Assembly (NCBI GenBank): GCA_965153455.1
Contig: OZ234493.1
Span: 3,844,001-3,908,000, forward strand
Source: Sphagnum compactum
Lineage: Eukaryota > Bryophyta > Sphagnopsida > Sphagnales
Direction: 5' to 3'
Length of the DNA: 64,000 bases
In this document: positions 14,301-25,800 of the stretch, in pieces
Layout: every line of letters begins with the position of its first letter
Position numbering within the stretch: the first letter of the stretch is position 1
The notes under the pieces: generated by a model
What the model was told of the DNA's origin: nothing
The model's input: only the letters and a program-made list of their open reading frames with translations
Database searches by the model: none
Position numbers and translations under genes: made by a program

Positions 14301-15451
14301 TTGTGATCAAAGCCAAATAGAAAACCCTTATGATGTTGAACATATCTCTTTCTTGAGTTTCTCTTGATCCCTTTTGTTTGAGCTTCTTCTTCCTCCTGCT
14401 TTCTTTCAATTGGTAACAATTGGAACTCATCAGGAAAAAGATCCAGAACCTCCTCCTCCTCCTCCTCCTCCTCCACCTCTTCTTCTTCTTCTTCACCATT
14501 AGCTGCTTCTTCCTCTGCTGTTGATGATACATCAGGGTACTTCCGGCATATCTTCTTCCATTGCCAACTAACTGACGCAAAGCAAAAACACCATCACTAC
14601 ATTACAGCTCTATTCCAGCAACAGGAGATATTTATCATCTTGCATCAGACGCTTGTATCTCATGCAGGGATTGACGCAAGCTCCAGACAAGAAGCTCCAG
14701 ACAAGATCAGACGCAAAAGAAGCACGCCGACAGACATCAAGGAGCTTCTTCACATCCGTCCCCCTATTAGCGACTTCACCACTTCTGAAGCTCCTTGATA
14801 CCAACATCCCCCCTTTTCTGACGCGCAGAAGAATTCTACAGCGGCAGCAGCAGCAAGCTCGTAACCCTAAGCGATGCATTCTTTCTACTGACAAGCGGAT
14901 GAGGGAGTGAGGGAGGGGACACACGGGAATGTAAGTACCTGCTGATTCTGCTTCTGCTTCTGCGAGAGCTTGTGTCGCTGTGTATGTGCGTGTCTGTTGA
15001 GAGCTAGAATGGCACTACTTTCCACAGATCCGTCACCTTCTGCCTCTTCTTCTTCTTCTTCTTCTTCCAGAAAAGGATTTGGGGAAGCTTCGATTTGAAA
15101 TCGGATTGACGAGTAGACAATTTATGATCTTAGATCCCGTATCTGGCTGAAGTCTCTTCCGTAATTCTTCTCCTCCGTGAAGAAGAAGAAGAAGAAGGAA
15201 TACGGATCGAAGTCGCCGATCTGATTCGGAAAATGCAACCGAAGTCGACAACAGGTGATCGAGCATCTCTTCTCTCGCGTCCTTCGCTCCCCTCTTCTTC
15301 TTCGTCGTCGTCTTCATCATCTTTATGACTTTCGGTTACTTGTCTTCTTCGTCGTCTTCATCAGCTTTCTGGCTTCTCCTCCAAGTTTTTCTCGGCTGAT
15401 TAAGTGCAAAGTTCCGAGCTTTCTGCAGAGAGCTCAGATCTGCTCTTTCTG
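11361..15451. other. Gene-island edge: unassigned, possibly transcribed, with simple repeats
   Basis: From about 11.4 kb the composition becomes more balanced and resembles UTR or intron sequence of the neighbouring genes. No open frame here is convincing. On the minus strand around 14.2-14.6 kb a frame containing LDLFPDEFQLLPIERK follows a Glu-rich run, but it has no recognisable domain and is opened largely by a CTC repeat. The last 500 bases (about 14.9-15.45 kb), with several cttctt tracts, are probably promoter and 5' UTR of the BASS4-like gene. A non-coding transcript or a poorly conserved minus-strand gene cannot be excluded. Confidence 0.4.
14119..14510. repeat. Imperfect direct duplication (about 150 bp x2) with CTC microsatellites
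   Basis: Copy one (about 14,119-14,263) and copy two (about 14,352-14,510) both run from cttgagtttctct through a ggtaa/cttttt segment to a cctcctcct tract and then cttcaccattagct. Copy two has a longer CTC run (14,451-14,475). On the minus strand both copies can be read in the same frame as a K/E-rich peptide ending RETQE. That may reflect a duplicated exon or only the shared sequence. Confidence 0.6.
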
Positions 15452-18400
15452 ATGGCTTCTTCCTTGCTTCTGCCAACCGCCTCCCATATTGCTGCCCTCT
15501 CCTCTCTCCACGTCCATGGCTTCTCAACTTCTCGGATACAACAACAACAACCTCGGTTCCTGCGGACAACAAGAGTTCCGCTCTTCCACAATGCTGCTAC
15601 TCCTTCTTTCGAAGTAAATTATCCCCTTCCTCCTCATCCTTCCTGTCTCTCCATTGGAAGCTTTCATTTTCCATTGCCATATAGAAATCTCCATCACAAC
15701 TCGCAAAATCCCTATTTTTTTTAGCTCCTGTTCTTTTGCAGCTGCAGGAGGGGCGATCCAACAATGCAAGTTCCAAGGCAGCAGCAGCATGTGGTGGTGA
15801 TGATGATGATGATAATGAGGTTGCTGCTGCTGCTTTGAAACAATTGGCGTCTACAAGCAACTCTGTTCTCGATTTTGCAGCTGCAAATTTTCTTCCCATA
15901 GGTTGGTGTGGCCTGGCCTGCCTGTTGTTGCATTGTTTTTGTGTTTCCTGATTCTGTTGAAACTATTCTTCTGCTTGAAGCTTTTTGTCCCTCTTTTTTT
16001 CTTTCTTTCCCTCCTTGCATGATGCATCAGTTGGAGTTTTGCTGGTGAGAACAGCTTTGGTGACAGGAGTTTCAGTAGGCTTGACATTCCCACAACCAGG
16101 TCAGCTCATGCAGCAGTGGGGTGTTTCCAAATGGACCACATCTGCCATCTTTGTGATCTCTGGTGAGCTTCACAATTGTGAATACTTTTTCTGCACTCCT
16201 GGTTTTGGGACAATTGTGTGATACTTCTTCTGCATTCCTGGTTTTGTCACAATTGTTTGGATACATCTTTCTGCATTTCTGGGTTTGCAACAATTGTGTG
16301 ATACTTTTCTGCAGTTTCTGGTTTTTCCTACAAACAGGATTGAGGAGGATTCTTAAGCATCCTCATATGACATTGTTGTTGGCTTTGCAGGGCTGACGCT
16401 TAGTACAGGAGATGTTGCAAAGGCTGCCAAGGCTTGGCCTGCTGTCCTCTTCGGTCTGGTGATTTTTTTACTGGCACCCTTTTACTCCTCAATTCATATT
16501 TGTGGTGTCAGATTTCTTTTGTCAATTCTCTTGCTATGCAAGAGAGTAGGAGAAAGCCCATCTTGTTTGAAGCAAAATTGTGCATTTTCACTTTCTTTGT
16601 TTCTATCATGCAAGTGAAGAATAGGGGGAAACCCAGGTTGTTGAAACAAAATAATGTCTGCATTGCAGTTAGACTCCCAGCAGTGGCCTGTGCAGCCATG
16701 ACAGACCCATTTCTATTTTCTAACAGTTATGGATGTGAGCAAAGACAGCTCTGCCTTCCATCTCATGGAAACGAGAATCACTGTGCACTAGTACAAAGAA
16801 GTAATACTCTACTATGATTGTCGGTGGTTCCACTGCAGGTCTCAATCTTGTTCATAACACCCTTGATGGCTGTACCAGTTTTGCGTCTGAATTTGGTACC
16901 TAGAGAGCTCGTTACAGGTAGTGCTTAGTGATTGTCTACGTTCTCTGTTTTCTACATGTTTCTGTAATTTGATACAAATCCATTTGTTCAGGCTTTACAG
17001 GGTTCAGCTACTGTGTGATTGATTCAGAGCTTTCTCTTATTGTTCTTCAATGTTTCATTTGAGTGATTGTGTTATTGGAGTCTCATGGAACTCTGTGTTT
17101 TCCTTGGCCAGTGCAGGATTGGCAATTTTCTGTTGTGTACCAACCACTCTCACCAGTGGGGTTTCTCTAACCCAGGTATGGTGTGGTCTTCACTGACTTT
17201 CTCTGCAATCTCTGTGTATGTATGTCTCCATATACTATCTGTTGTTGTTGTATATAGAAATGACTTGTGTTTTGTCCATGATTTGCAACTTCCCAAACAG
17301 AATTGGTATTGACCCAAATGAGAATTTTACTTGTGGATGTCACTGACAGCTTGCAGGGGCCAATACAGCATTGGCTTTAGCTCTAACAGTCACATCAAAC
17401 CTGCTGGGAATTTTTACTGTAAGAATCAATTACCTCCCTTTAGTATCTATCTCTTGCAACACATTGTTGGTGTAAGAATCTGTCTCCCTCTAGTTTGCAT
17501 CTTGCATACATTGTTTGGTTGTAAGCTCTTCAACCCTGTAAATTATCACCCAACATCACACATAAAAGCAAACAGCAATCTAGAGGATTACTTGGAAAAC
17601 CAGTAGGTACATTGATGTTCTCAATGACATGTCATAGATGCCATACATGCTATCAGCATTAGTGGGGCATGGCAGTGGAGTTTCTCTTCCAGCTGGCCCT
17701 CTATTGAAGGCATTGGTGGAGATACTGCTCATACCGCTTCTAATTGGCAAGGTGAGAGATCTTCACTCTATCACAACCTGCTGAATAGATGCAGTTTATT
17801 TATGTTTCATTCTTTTAGCTGGCAGCTGCTGAACTTTTCAGCTTGAGAAAAGCTGTATCTCCTTTCATCTCTTTTGCAATTGCATTCTAAAGTGATAGCT
17901 CTGACTGCTGAGGTTTGGAGAATGGTGGGAGCAGTTCATACGTGAGATTTTCAGTAAGTGCTCAAAGTACTGACGATTTTTGCACTGTAGTTCTCTTGAG
18001 TACACAAGCAAAATTCTAGTTTTGTGCCATCAGCAGATTGTCTACATGAATATTTGCATGATTTTGTGGCTGTGGGGAAGTCTAAGTGGAGATTTTGATC
18101 ATCTTGGTGGTTTGGCAGATGTTCAAGATTTTGTGGACAAAAGGAAGCAGAAATTATCTTTTCTGAGCATTTTCCTTCTCAGTCTGGTCTGTGTCCCTCC
18201 TAATAAACCTGTATAAATGATAAAATATTTTGTTGCTGATGAAGTACCTAGATGCCAGACACACTAGTGGTGTTCCTGGTTTATAAGCTTTGGTTTGCCT
18301 TGCTGTTTCTTCTTCATCGTGAGAACGGAGATTTCTCTATTCTCATGAAAGATATTTATAAGCTTTGGTTTGATGATGTACTTGGAAACTGAAAAGCATT

Positions 18401-19614
18401 ACCCCTCTTTCCCTTTTACATTGTTAAAAGTTTTCTGTGTTGTTTCTCTCCTCTTCCTTTTTTCCTTGTTTGGTTTTTCCTTGAACTGGCCAGCATCATG
18501 GCATTCTCATTCCTCATTATGATGATTTCCTTTTCCAAAGTCTTTTATGTCACCATCAAGTGATGGCACCAAGACATGAAAGCATGTCTGTTGTCATAAG
18601 AGGTGTTGCACCCAAAGAATTGTGGCAAGAAGGTGAACAATGAAGGGCTGTGGTCACAGGTACCCTGGATGCAAACCAGCTGTTCAAGGACAATGTTACT
18701 TCAACTTGAGCTTACCCAGCTGTTGGCAGCCATTGCTATTGGCATGTATGTATACATTGCAATTCTGGTTTTCCAATTATTGTGTAGCATTGTTATAGTA
18801 GTATATCCACCTATGTTCTAATCTGTCAATATTCACAAAATTGCTTCTGTGTATAACTCAGCAGACTATAGTGGGTGTCGACCAGAGCTGACAAGTGGGT
18901 TTGAAAAGATCTCATATTTTCTTCTAGGAAAAGATGAGAGTACTTAGTCTGAGATGTCACTAAATGAGCCACAACTGGGATGGTTGCAGCTGCATACATG
19001 CGGTATTTTTGGCATGGAATGCAATTGTAATGATGTATCTCCCAGCTTATGGGGGGGTCATGGTTGATGACCAAACTTCAGCTACTCGGGCGGTAATTAT
19101 TGTGGCTAGCCAGGTGCATTGTTGATCTTCATTCCTCAAGTCCTTGTTTTCCTGTACATTGCATGGTAAAATAGAACAGCAACTCTTCCTCTGTAACCCG
19201 GACTCACATTTGCAACCCATGGGTGTTCTGGTCTGTGTTCACTGGTTGCAGAAAACATTTCCAGTTGTCGTGGCTGTTGTTAGTAAACTTGGGGGTGCAA
19301 TTGGTGAAACTGGCCTACTTGTGCTGCCTTGCATCACCTATCATCTTACTCAGGTCATTCTTCAGGCCCTTGTGATTTCAGGAGCACAGCCTAAAGGGGG
19401 ATTTATAGAGTTGTATAGTGTGCTGCTTGAGTCCCATGTGAACCTCCTCTTTAGTGGTTTGTTTTAGAGAATTTGAAATGTTTCTGACTTGTGCATCGTT
19501 TAGAGCTTCACAACCTCCTTGCTCCCTCTGTGTGTAGCGCAGATTATGCTGGACTCCATGCTGGTCAACTTTTGGTTGAACTATAGCAAGGCAAATAAGT
19601 TTTCAACATCATGA
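15452..19614 (+). CDS. BASS4: Plastid sodium/bile-acid symporter family carrier, BASS4-like (SLC10A7/RCH7 type)
   Basis: This encodes a polytopic carrier of the bile-acid:sodium symporter family, closest to Arabidopsis BASS4, presumably in the plastid envelope; its substrate cannot be read from sequence. Exons by eye: 15452-15613, 15742-15901, 16031-16162, 16391-16458, 16839-16917, 17117-17175, 17350-17418, 17638-17751, 17913-17941, 18087-18186, 18660-18745, 18990-19113, 19252-19353, 19543-19614, about 451 residues. The first exon is Ser/Thr-rich and poor in acids, as in a chloroplast transit peptide. Family blocks follow in order: SAIFVISGLTLSTGDVA, LVPRELVTGLAIFCCVPTTL, TSGVSLTQLAGANTALALA, VTSNLLGIF, LLIPLLIGK, IIVASQKTFPVVVAVVSKLG and ETGLLVLPC. 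The C-terminus is MLDSMLVNFWLN. All phases agree, but exons 9 and 10 are uncertain: this path adds about 13 residues relative to the family. Intron 3 holds a minisatellite. Confidence 0.88.
16170..16335. repeat. Intronic minisatellite (about 40-bp unit x4) in the BASS4-like gene
   Basis: Inside intron 3 the word acaattgt (containing the palindrome CAATTG) recurs about every 40 bases, near 16,172, 16,210, 16,250 and 16,290. Each is followed by a variant of gatacttttctgcattcctggtttt. The copies have diverged. The array sits between the donor at 16,163 and the acceptor at 16,390. Confidence 0.65.
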
Positions 19615-21389
19615 GAAGAAAAAATGATATCACATGGAGCATCTGATGGTGAGCTGTGCAAGCAGCAGGTCAAGGCAGCTAAATGCACACCCATTACGTT
19701 ATACACTTTTCAGATGGAGAACATACTGTGTGGGTCTGGCTGGATGACAGGCTGCTCTCTGTCCAGGAGTGAGGGGTTTGGCCACACCATTCCTATTTCA
19801 CAAATGCTCCTCAGACGCGGTAATATTTTCCTCCTGGTCTCAAAGCCAAAATCTCTTTGGCCCTCGTAGGACATATGCATTTGCTGTGCAAGTCTCTGTA
19901 ATCATTGTTGCCAATCCTGTGAAGGATCAAACGGACTTTGAGGTATGGCGCTACACTTTTGAGGTTTGAAAAAGAGTTTAAAAGCTTGTGGCAATGGCCA
20001 TTTTGCATTACCACGATCATTGGGAATAATTCCCATGTTAAGAATTTTGTGTTAACTCTAGGTAATTAACACAACATTAATTAATACCATGAATCAAATT
20101 AATGTAAATTAAATGTGTTTTAGTTTTATATTAATATGTGCCATGGGCTAAAAAAAAAAATCAACACAAAAGGATCCCCAAAGGGCACAAACACCTAGAC
20201 AAGTTATGAGAAGAATAAACCTAGTTTTAAGTTGAACATGAAATATGAAAATCAATTACAAGAACACAAAATCAAGAACATTAAACATGCAAGATGTAAG
20301 GCCAAATAGAACTTTATTATGACAAAATATGAAATTTAAACATGAAAAGAGTCAAACGAAATTATGGTGCAAGATTATATTTTAGATTGCTGTTGGAACA
20401 AACTAAAAGTACTGATGAATTTCATCTATATTTATATCCCTTTAGGAACTTAGTTCAAAAAACTTCCATGAATGCTTCTATATGGACATTATTAATTTTT
20501 ATTTTTTTTGAGAATCTTATTAAAATATGTATAAACTATAAATAAAATCATAATTGAGTTACAAGTTAACTATAAGTAAACTACAAGTTGATGGTGGATG
20601 AATTTCATCCATTATGAATGATAATGAATGTTCATGAATGAAATTCATCCATAATGATGTTGCCAATGATATTAGTGATAATGATGATGGTCAATGTTTG
20701 GCATTTATGATAGTTTCGAACTAATTTAGTGTGAACATGGTTTCAATTATTTATGTTTAAGGATAAAACCTTTTGAGTTGTGTGTTCTAAATCATTTTTG
20801 GTGATTCAAGTTTCTTAAACACACAACATTAAACTTTCTTAGATTTCGTACGTTTTGTATTGTTTTTGTAAAAAATTCATTATGTTTAAAAACATGTCCC
20901 ATTGAATAACATTATAAAAATTCCTATTTTAAACTTTCATTACATAATATCAAACCCAAATTTTTTTTTTTGTTTATAGCACACAATTCAACCATATAGG
21001 GACCAACACATTAACACAACACCTAATATCTAATTTGATCAAATTCAATATTCTAAAATGAAATCGCAAACCCTAAACTTTTGATATGTTGATCTTGATC
21101 AAAATCTAAATGTATTTCTTACTAAATTCACGAGTTACATGTGACAAAAATCAACATTTTAAAGCTGATTTGGAAAGGAATTTTGCATGGTGAAATTAAT
21201 GATTGTCATGTATTTTCAATATATTTGTAATATTCCTTCAAAAAAAGATATCTTCTTACGTTGGCACATAGACCCACATGTTTTTTATGGCTTGTTTGTA
21301 TTTTGTCTTTATCTACATTGATCTATTTGAAAGAAACTTTGTAGGTCTTGAAGTACATTGAACCCGACCTTTTGTTTTTAGCTAGACTT
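19615..21389. other. 3' flank of the BASS4-like gene and AT-rich spacer
   Basis: The first 300-400 bases after the stop are of gene-like composition and probably hold the 3' UTR. From about 20,040 the sequence turns AT-rich, with gaatgaatttcatcc-like words near 20,600-20,660. No gene was recognised. Confidence 0.5.
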
Positions 21390-22052
21390 TCTTTCACCTC
21401 AAAATTTTCTTCACTAGCTCCACTTGAATTGATCATACTAAGATTTCTTTACACTGAGTTTCACCTCAAAATTTTCTTCTCTAGCTCCACTCGAATTGAT
21501 CATACGACGACTTCTTTACACCGAGTTTCACCTCAAAATTTTCTTCTCTAGCAACGAATTGATCATACTACGACTTCTTTACACCGAGTTTCACCTCAAA
21601 ATTTCCTTCTCTAGCTCCACTCAAATTGATCATACTACGACTTCTTTACACCGAGTTTCACCTCAAAATTTTCTTCTCTAGATCCACTCGAATTGAGCAT
21701 ACTACCACTTCTTTACACCGAGTTTCACCTCAAAATTTTCTTCTCTAGCTCCACTTGAATGATCATACTATGACTTCTTTACACCAAGTTTCACCCCAAA
21801 GTTTTCTTCTCTAGCTCCACTTGAATTGATCATACTACGACTTCTTTACAAAAGTTTTCTTCTCTAGCTCCACTCCAATTGATCGTACTACTTCTTTACA
21901 CCAAGTTTCACCTCAAAATTTTCTTCTCTAGCTCCACTCGAATTGATCGTACTATGACTTCTTTACACTGAGTTTCACCCCACAATTTTCTTCTCTAGTT
22001 CCACTCGAATTGATCATATTATGACTTCTTTACACTGAGTTTCACCTCCACC
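21390..22052. repeat. 67-bp tandem repeat, about ten copies
   Basis: The word tcacctcaaaattttcttct recurs at 21,461, 21,528, 21,591, 21,658, 21,725 and 21,791, giving 67-bp spacing with one 63-bp and one 66-bp unit. Further diverged copies continue to about 22,050. Each unit contains gctccactcgaattgatcat followed by cttctttacaccgagttt. One copy near 21,845-21,895 is shortened by internal deletion. Open frames across it merely translate the repeat. It lies in the spacer downstream of both the BASS4-like gene and SF1, about 820 bases past the SF1 stop codon. Confidence 0.9.
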
Positions 22053-22871
22053 CTGCAAAACAGATACAGCAATGCAATAACAAATAAATCTAAGGAGAAT
22101 TGAAAAATCTCCTTACTATTAAGAAAGAAAGCCAAAATAATGTCAAATTGTTTTTCTTGAAGTCGAAGAAAGACTTCCAAATAATCACAAAAGAACAAGG
22201 AAGAAGAACAAACACAAATGGGTAGAAGTAAAATGAAGAACAATAAGACTACCCATATGAACAAAACATGACAATCTCTCACTTGATGCCACAAAAAAGC
22301 ATATGGACCTTACATGTCAACAATTTGCACTTCCACTTTGCAAAGGAACTGTGAGTAAATACAAGCACAAATGGAAAGGAAGTGCATTCAAAAGGTGATA
22401 ACTTCAACCCTGAGAAAAAGAAGCACACCAAGAAACCACTCACATCGAAGGTAATACTTCAGCCCAGAATGTTTGTGAAGAAAACACACAGGCATGCACA
22501 AAATCTCAACAACTAGATATCTCAAGAGGTCCAACAGTGTTGATTCATTCACATGAGTTTTTCTCCTGTCCCTAAAACCATAGGGAGCTCTGTCTCTCTG
22601 TCTCTCATGCTGGACAGCGGTAGTAGCCTGCAGCACTGATGGTAATGGTTTGTCACGATCGTGTTCTCTAACATTCCAAAGCTTTTGCTCAAGTGGGTCT
22701 GATTTTATTTTTCTGTTGAAGCCAGGAGTTGAAGCAATTTTCGAGGGTGAGTTCCTCTCAATGGCAGATTTACCTACTGTAAGTTACACATTGAGATTGC
22801 CATCCTTAAACGCACACAGAGAGGTTTCAGAAGGAACACTATTCACAAGATACTGGATGTGGAATCCCTGC

Positions 22872-25800
22872 CTATGTCACTCCGACAGATGCCATCAGCT
22901 TTTCATATTCGGCATCCACTTCATGTGCATTCAAGGGAGGGGAAGATGATAATCCTGCTCCTGCTGTTTTTGCTAAAGAATATTGCTGCCGGGGGGGGCC
23001 TTGTTGTGCTCCCAACCCTGATTCTGTTCCTGAAGCGCCTGGCTGATGGAAACTCCTACCTAAACTTGGCCTCATAGTCCCATGTAAATGAGCTGCCAGA
23101 GGTAGATTCCCAGGAGGCAAAAAGGGATCAAATGACTTTCGTCCACTATCCTGAGTCCCAGGAAAAGGGCCTCCAAGTGGTGGATGAGGGCCTGGAAGCC
23201 CTGGTCCCTTCCATGCTGAGTAGCTGCTGCCACCACCTGGCCCTGCTGCAAAGGGGAGCAGTGGGCGCTGCTGAACTGGCAGATGTGGTGGTGGCAGCAA
23301 TGTGGTTGCCATACCTTGCCAAGGACGAAAATTTGGCCTAATTGGCACACTGGTATTCCATGGACTATCAGGAAGAGATACTGGTGTTGGGGCTGTAGAA
23401 GACCATGAAGGAGATGGCATCCTCTGTGAAGAAACTGCAGTGGGCACACCTGAAGTTTGATCAAGTGGTGGACGATGTTCCCAGACCTTTGGACTATGTG
23501 GAGGGCCCATTTGCTGTGGCCACATTGAAGCTGTCCCAAACATTGGAGGTGGTCGAGATCTCACATCCCATACATTTGAATTTCCACCAGTAGGCAGAAG
23601 TGGTGAGGAGTTTGCAACTCCTGATGGATGAAACATAGGTGGTTGTGGTATACCACTAGGTCGAGTTTCAGTGTAAGGTGGGTTTCCATTTCCAGGTCCA
23701 GTCCCAATTAATGATGATCCAGTGGATAACGGTCTAGGTTGTTGCCCTGGCCCTGGTCCTGGTGAAGGATACAGTGGGAAAGCTTGCCCTTGACCCTGAT
23801 CTGCCATGTGATGGTTATCATCAGCTGGTGCAGAGGACATGTCTGTACCCCATGGAGGTGGTCCTCTCTTTGGATCCCAGGGCATGGATCCCGGTGGTGG
23901 CGGTGTTGGTTCCAAAGGGAACATGGGGTATCTCACTCCCCCATACCCACCTGAGCCCATGGAGCTTTGAATGAAATCGGGGTTACTTGGGCGGGGCCCA
24001 AAGCCTACTGAAAATGAGCCTAAACCAGCAGTTCTAGGCTGGAATCTTCCACCGCCCCCTTCTTTGCTGCTATAATACCCTGTCTGGGGATTGTCTCTTC
24101 CATCATATGGGCTAGGTGACGGTCCAGACCAAGCTGATGGCATGGGCTGAGGTCCTGCTGCTGTGATGAGCATTGGCTGTGGTCTGCCTGCTGTATGTGG
24201 ATCAGTTGCTTGGCTTGCTTCATGTCCAGATGATGGATATCCCATTGATATTGCCACAAATGGAGGACCTTGTGGTCCAACACTGGGTCTTATACTGTGA
24301 GCAGGGGCTGTAACAACAAAACACACATTCCAGCACTCAGATGGGATGTAGTAATATTATAGCAAACCATACAAGATACATACAACCAAAAACCAGAAAG
24401 GTAACACTATACCAATCACAGGAGCTTGTGAGCTTGGTAGTGGCATCTTTGCAGAGAAGGTTGCTGGTGGAGGAGCAGAAGCAGCAGCACCTAACCCATC
24501 ATTGAGCTCCTCCAAGAAACTGAGATACTCCTTGTCCAACACTTTGCCCTGAGATCAGATATGAGAATAGCTTCATAAGCATTGATAGGTAATCACTACT
24601 TACAATTGAAGTAAAACCTCAAGTGAAATTTTTAGTTAACATTAGAAAAATCTCTAATCAAATGTTAAAAGGCCATCACAGCAAACTACAGGAGAAACAC
24701 ATGAGAAAACCCCTTATTACAAGAAACAGAAATCAAAAACAGTATAAAAGTAAGAGAGTTGTGAAACATGGCAACAATCTGTTGCAGGTTCTGTGACTGC
24801 ACAATCCCTGTACCAAGGCAGGAAATAACACATCTCCCCAAAAGTACAGACCTGCCCAAGATCAGTGCCAGAATGCTTCCGTGGGCAATCAATGGTTGGA
24901 TGACCACCATCTCCACAAATTTGGCAAGACACCTGAGCACATGCAACACCCAATCACCCAACAAAAGACCCACAGATCCTCCCATCAACACATATCCAAA
25001 CAAAAGTTTATCACAAAGTTTTGTAGCATGATGAATACACTGACATCATTCAAGCTGATAAAGTTTTGACAAACGGGTCTAATGCACAAGAGCAATAGGA
25101 GCTCTGTTGTAAGACTTCAACAATGACAAATGGTAGCTGTACCTTTGACTGGAATGTCACTAGCTTGTCCTTGTCACACTGCCATTCTCGATGCCCGGTT
25201 TCTCCACAAACAGCACATGCCTTTGCAAAATCCCGCATGGTTCCTGCCATGCACAACCACAAAGTATATCATCTGAAGCTCCAGGGAAGATGCAACTAAC
25301 TGCCTCAGCTTATAAACCAAGCAACTACAAGAACTTCTCCAGACCAAGAATTCCTACCAAGATGTCAGTAGATTAACTGGTCAGTGAAGCTAGAGAGAGC
25401 AATCTACTGTACCATTCATTTCTGCTAGCTCCCGAAGCTGCTTTCGCTTGTGAGTATTTCTGTCCTCCTAGACAGCCCAGGGGAAACAACCATCTCAGAG
25501 AGAAAATCAGATGGGAAACAAACAGAACATCCAAAACTCAAACTTACCCTATGATCACAATCACACCAATACATAGAGATCAGAAAACACCAGTTTCTAA
25601 TCACCTCTCAAAGGCATCGGGACAGACATTTGAGAAATTCCCCACAAGCAGCAGACTTCCCCAACATGTCTAGAATCCCTCCCTGCTTTTCAGCCAAGAC
25701 ATGGTATAGTAGCTTACATCCACAGGTGTCAAAAGAGGTTCAATGAGCGCAACAGCTGCTTCCACTTTCTCAATTGTGTCTGCTGTGATGTGCACATGCA

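Noticed and set aside
15452-19614. Initial thought that this plastid carrier was PLGG1 (glycolate/glycerate translocator)
   Set aside because: The motifs ISGLTLSTGD, PRELVTGLAIFCCVPTTL and SQKTFPVVVAVV belong to the SBF/BASS4 family, not to LrgAB-type PLGG1.
21390-22052. CRISPR-like direct repeats
   Set aside because: The units abut with no unique spacers and vary within the repeat. This is a simple tandem array in a plant genome.
23072-23539. Minus-strand frame of 155 codons within the last SF1 exon
   Set aside because: It is an alternative frame of the Pro/Gly-rich SF1 tail. Biased composition opens frames there.
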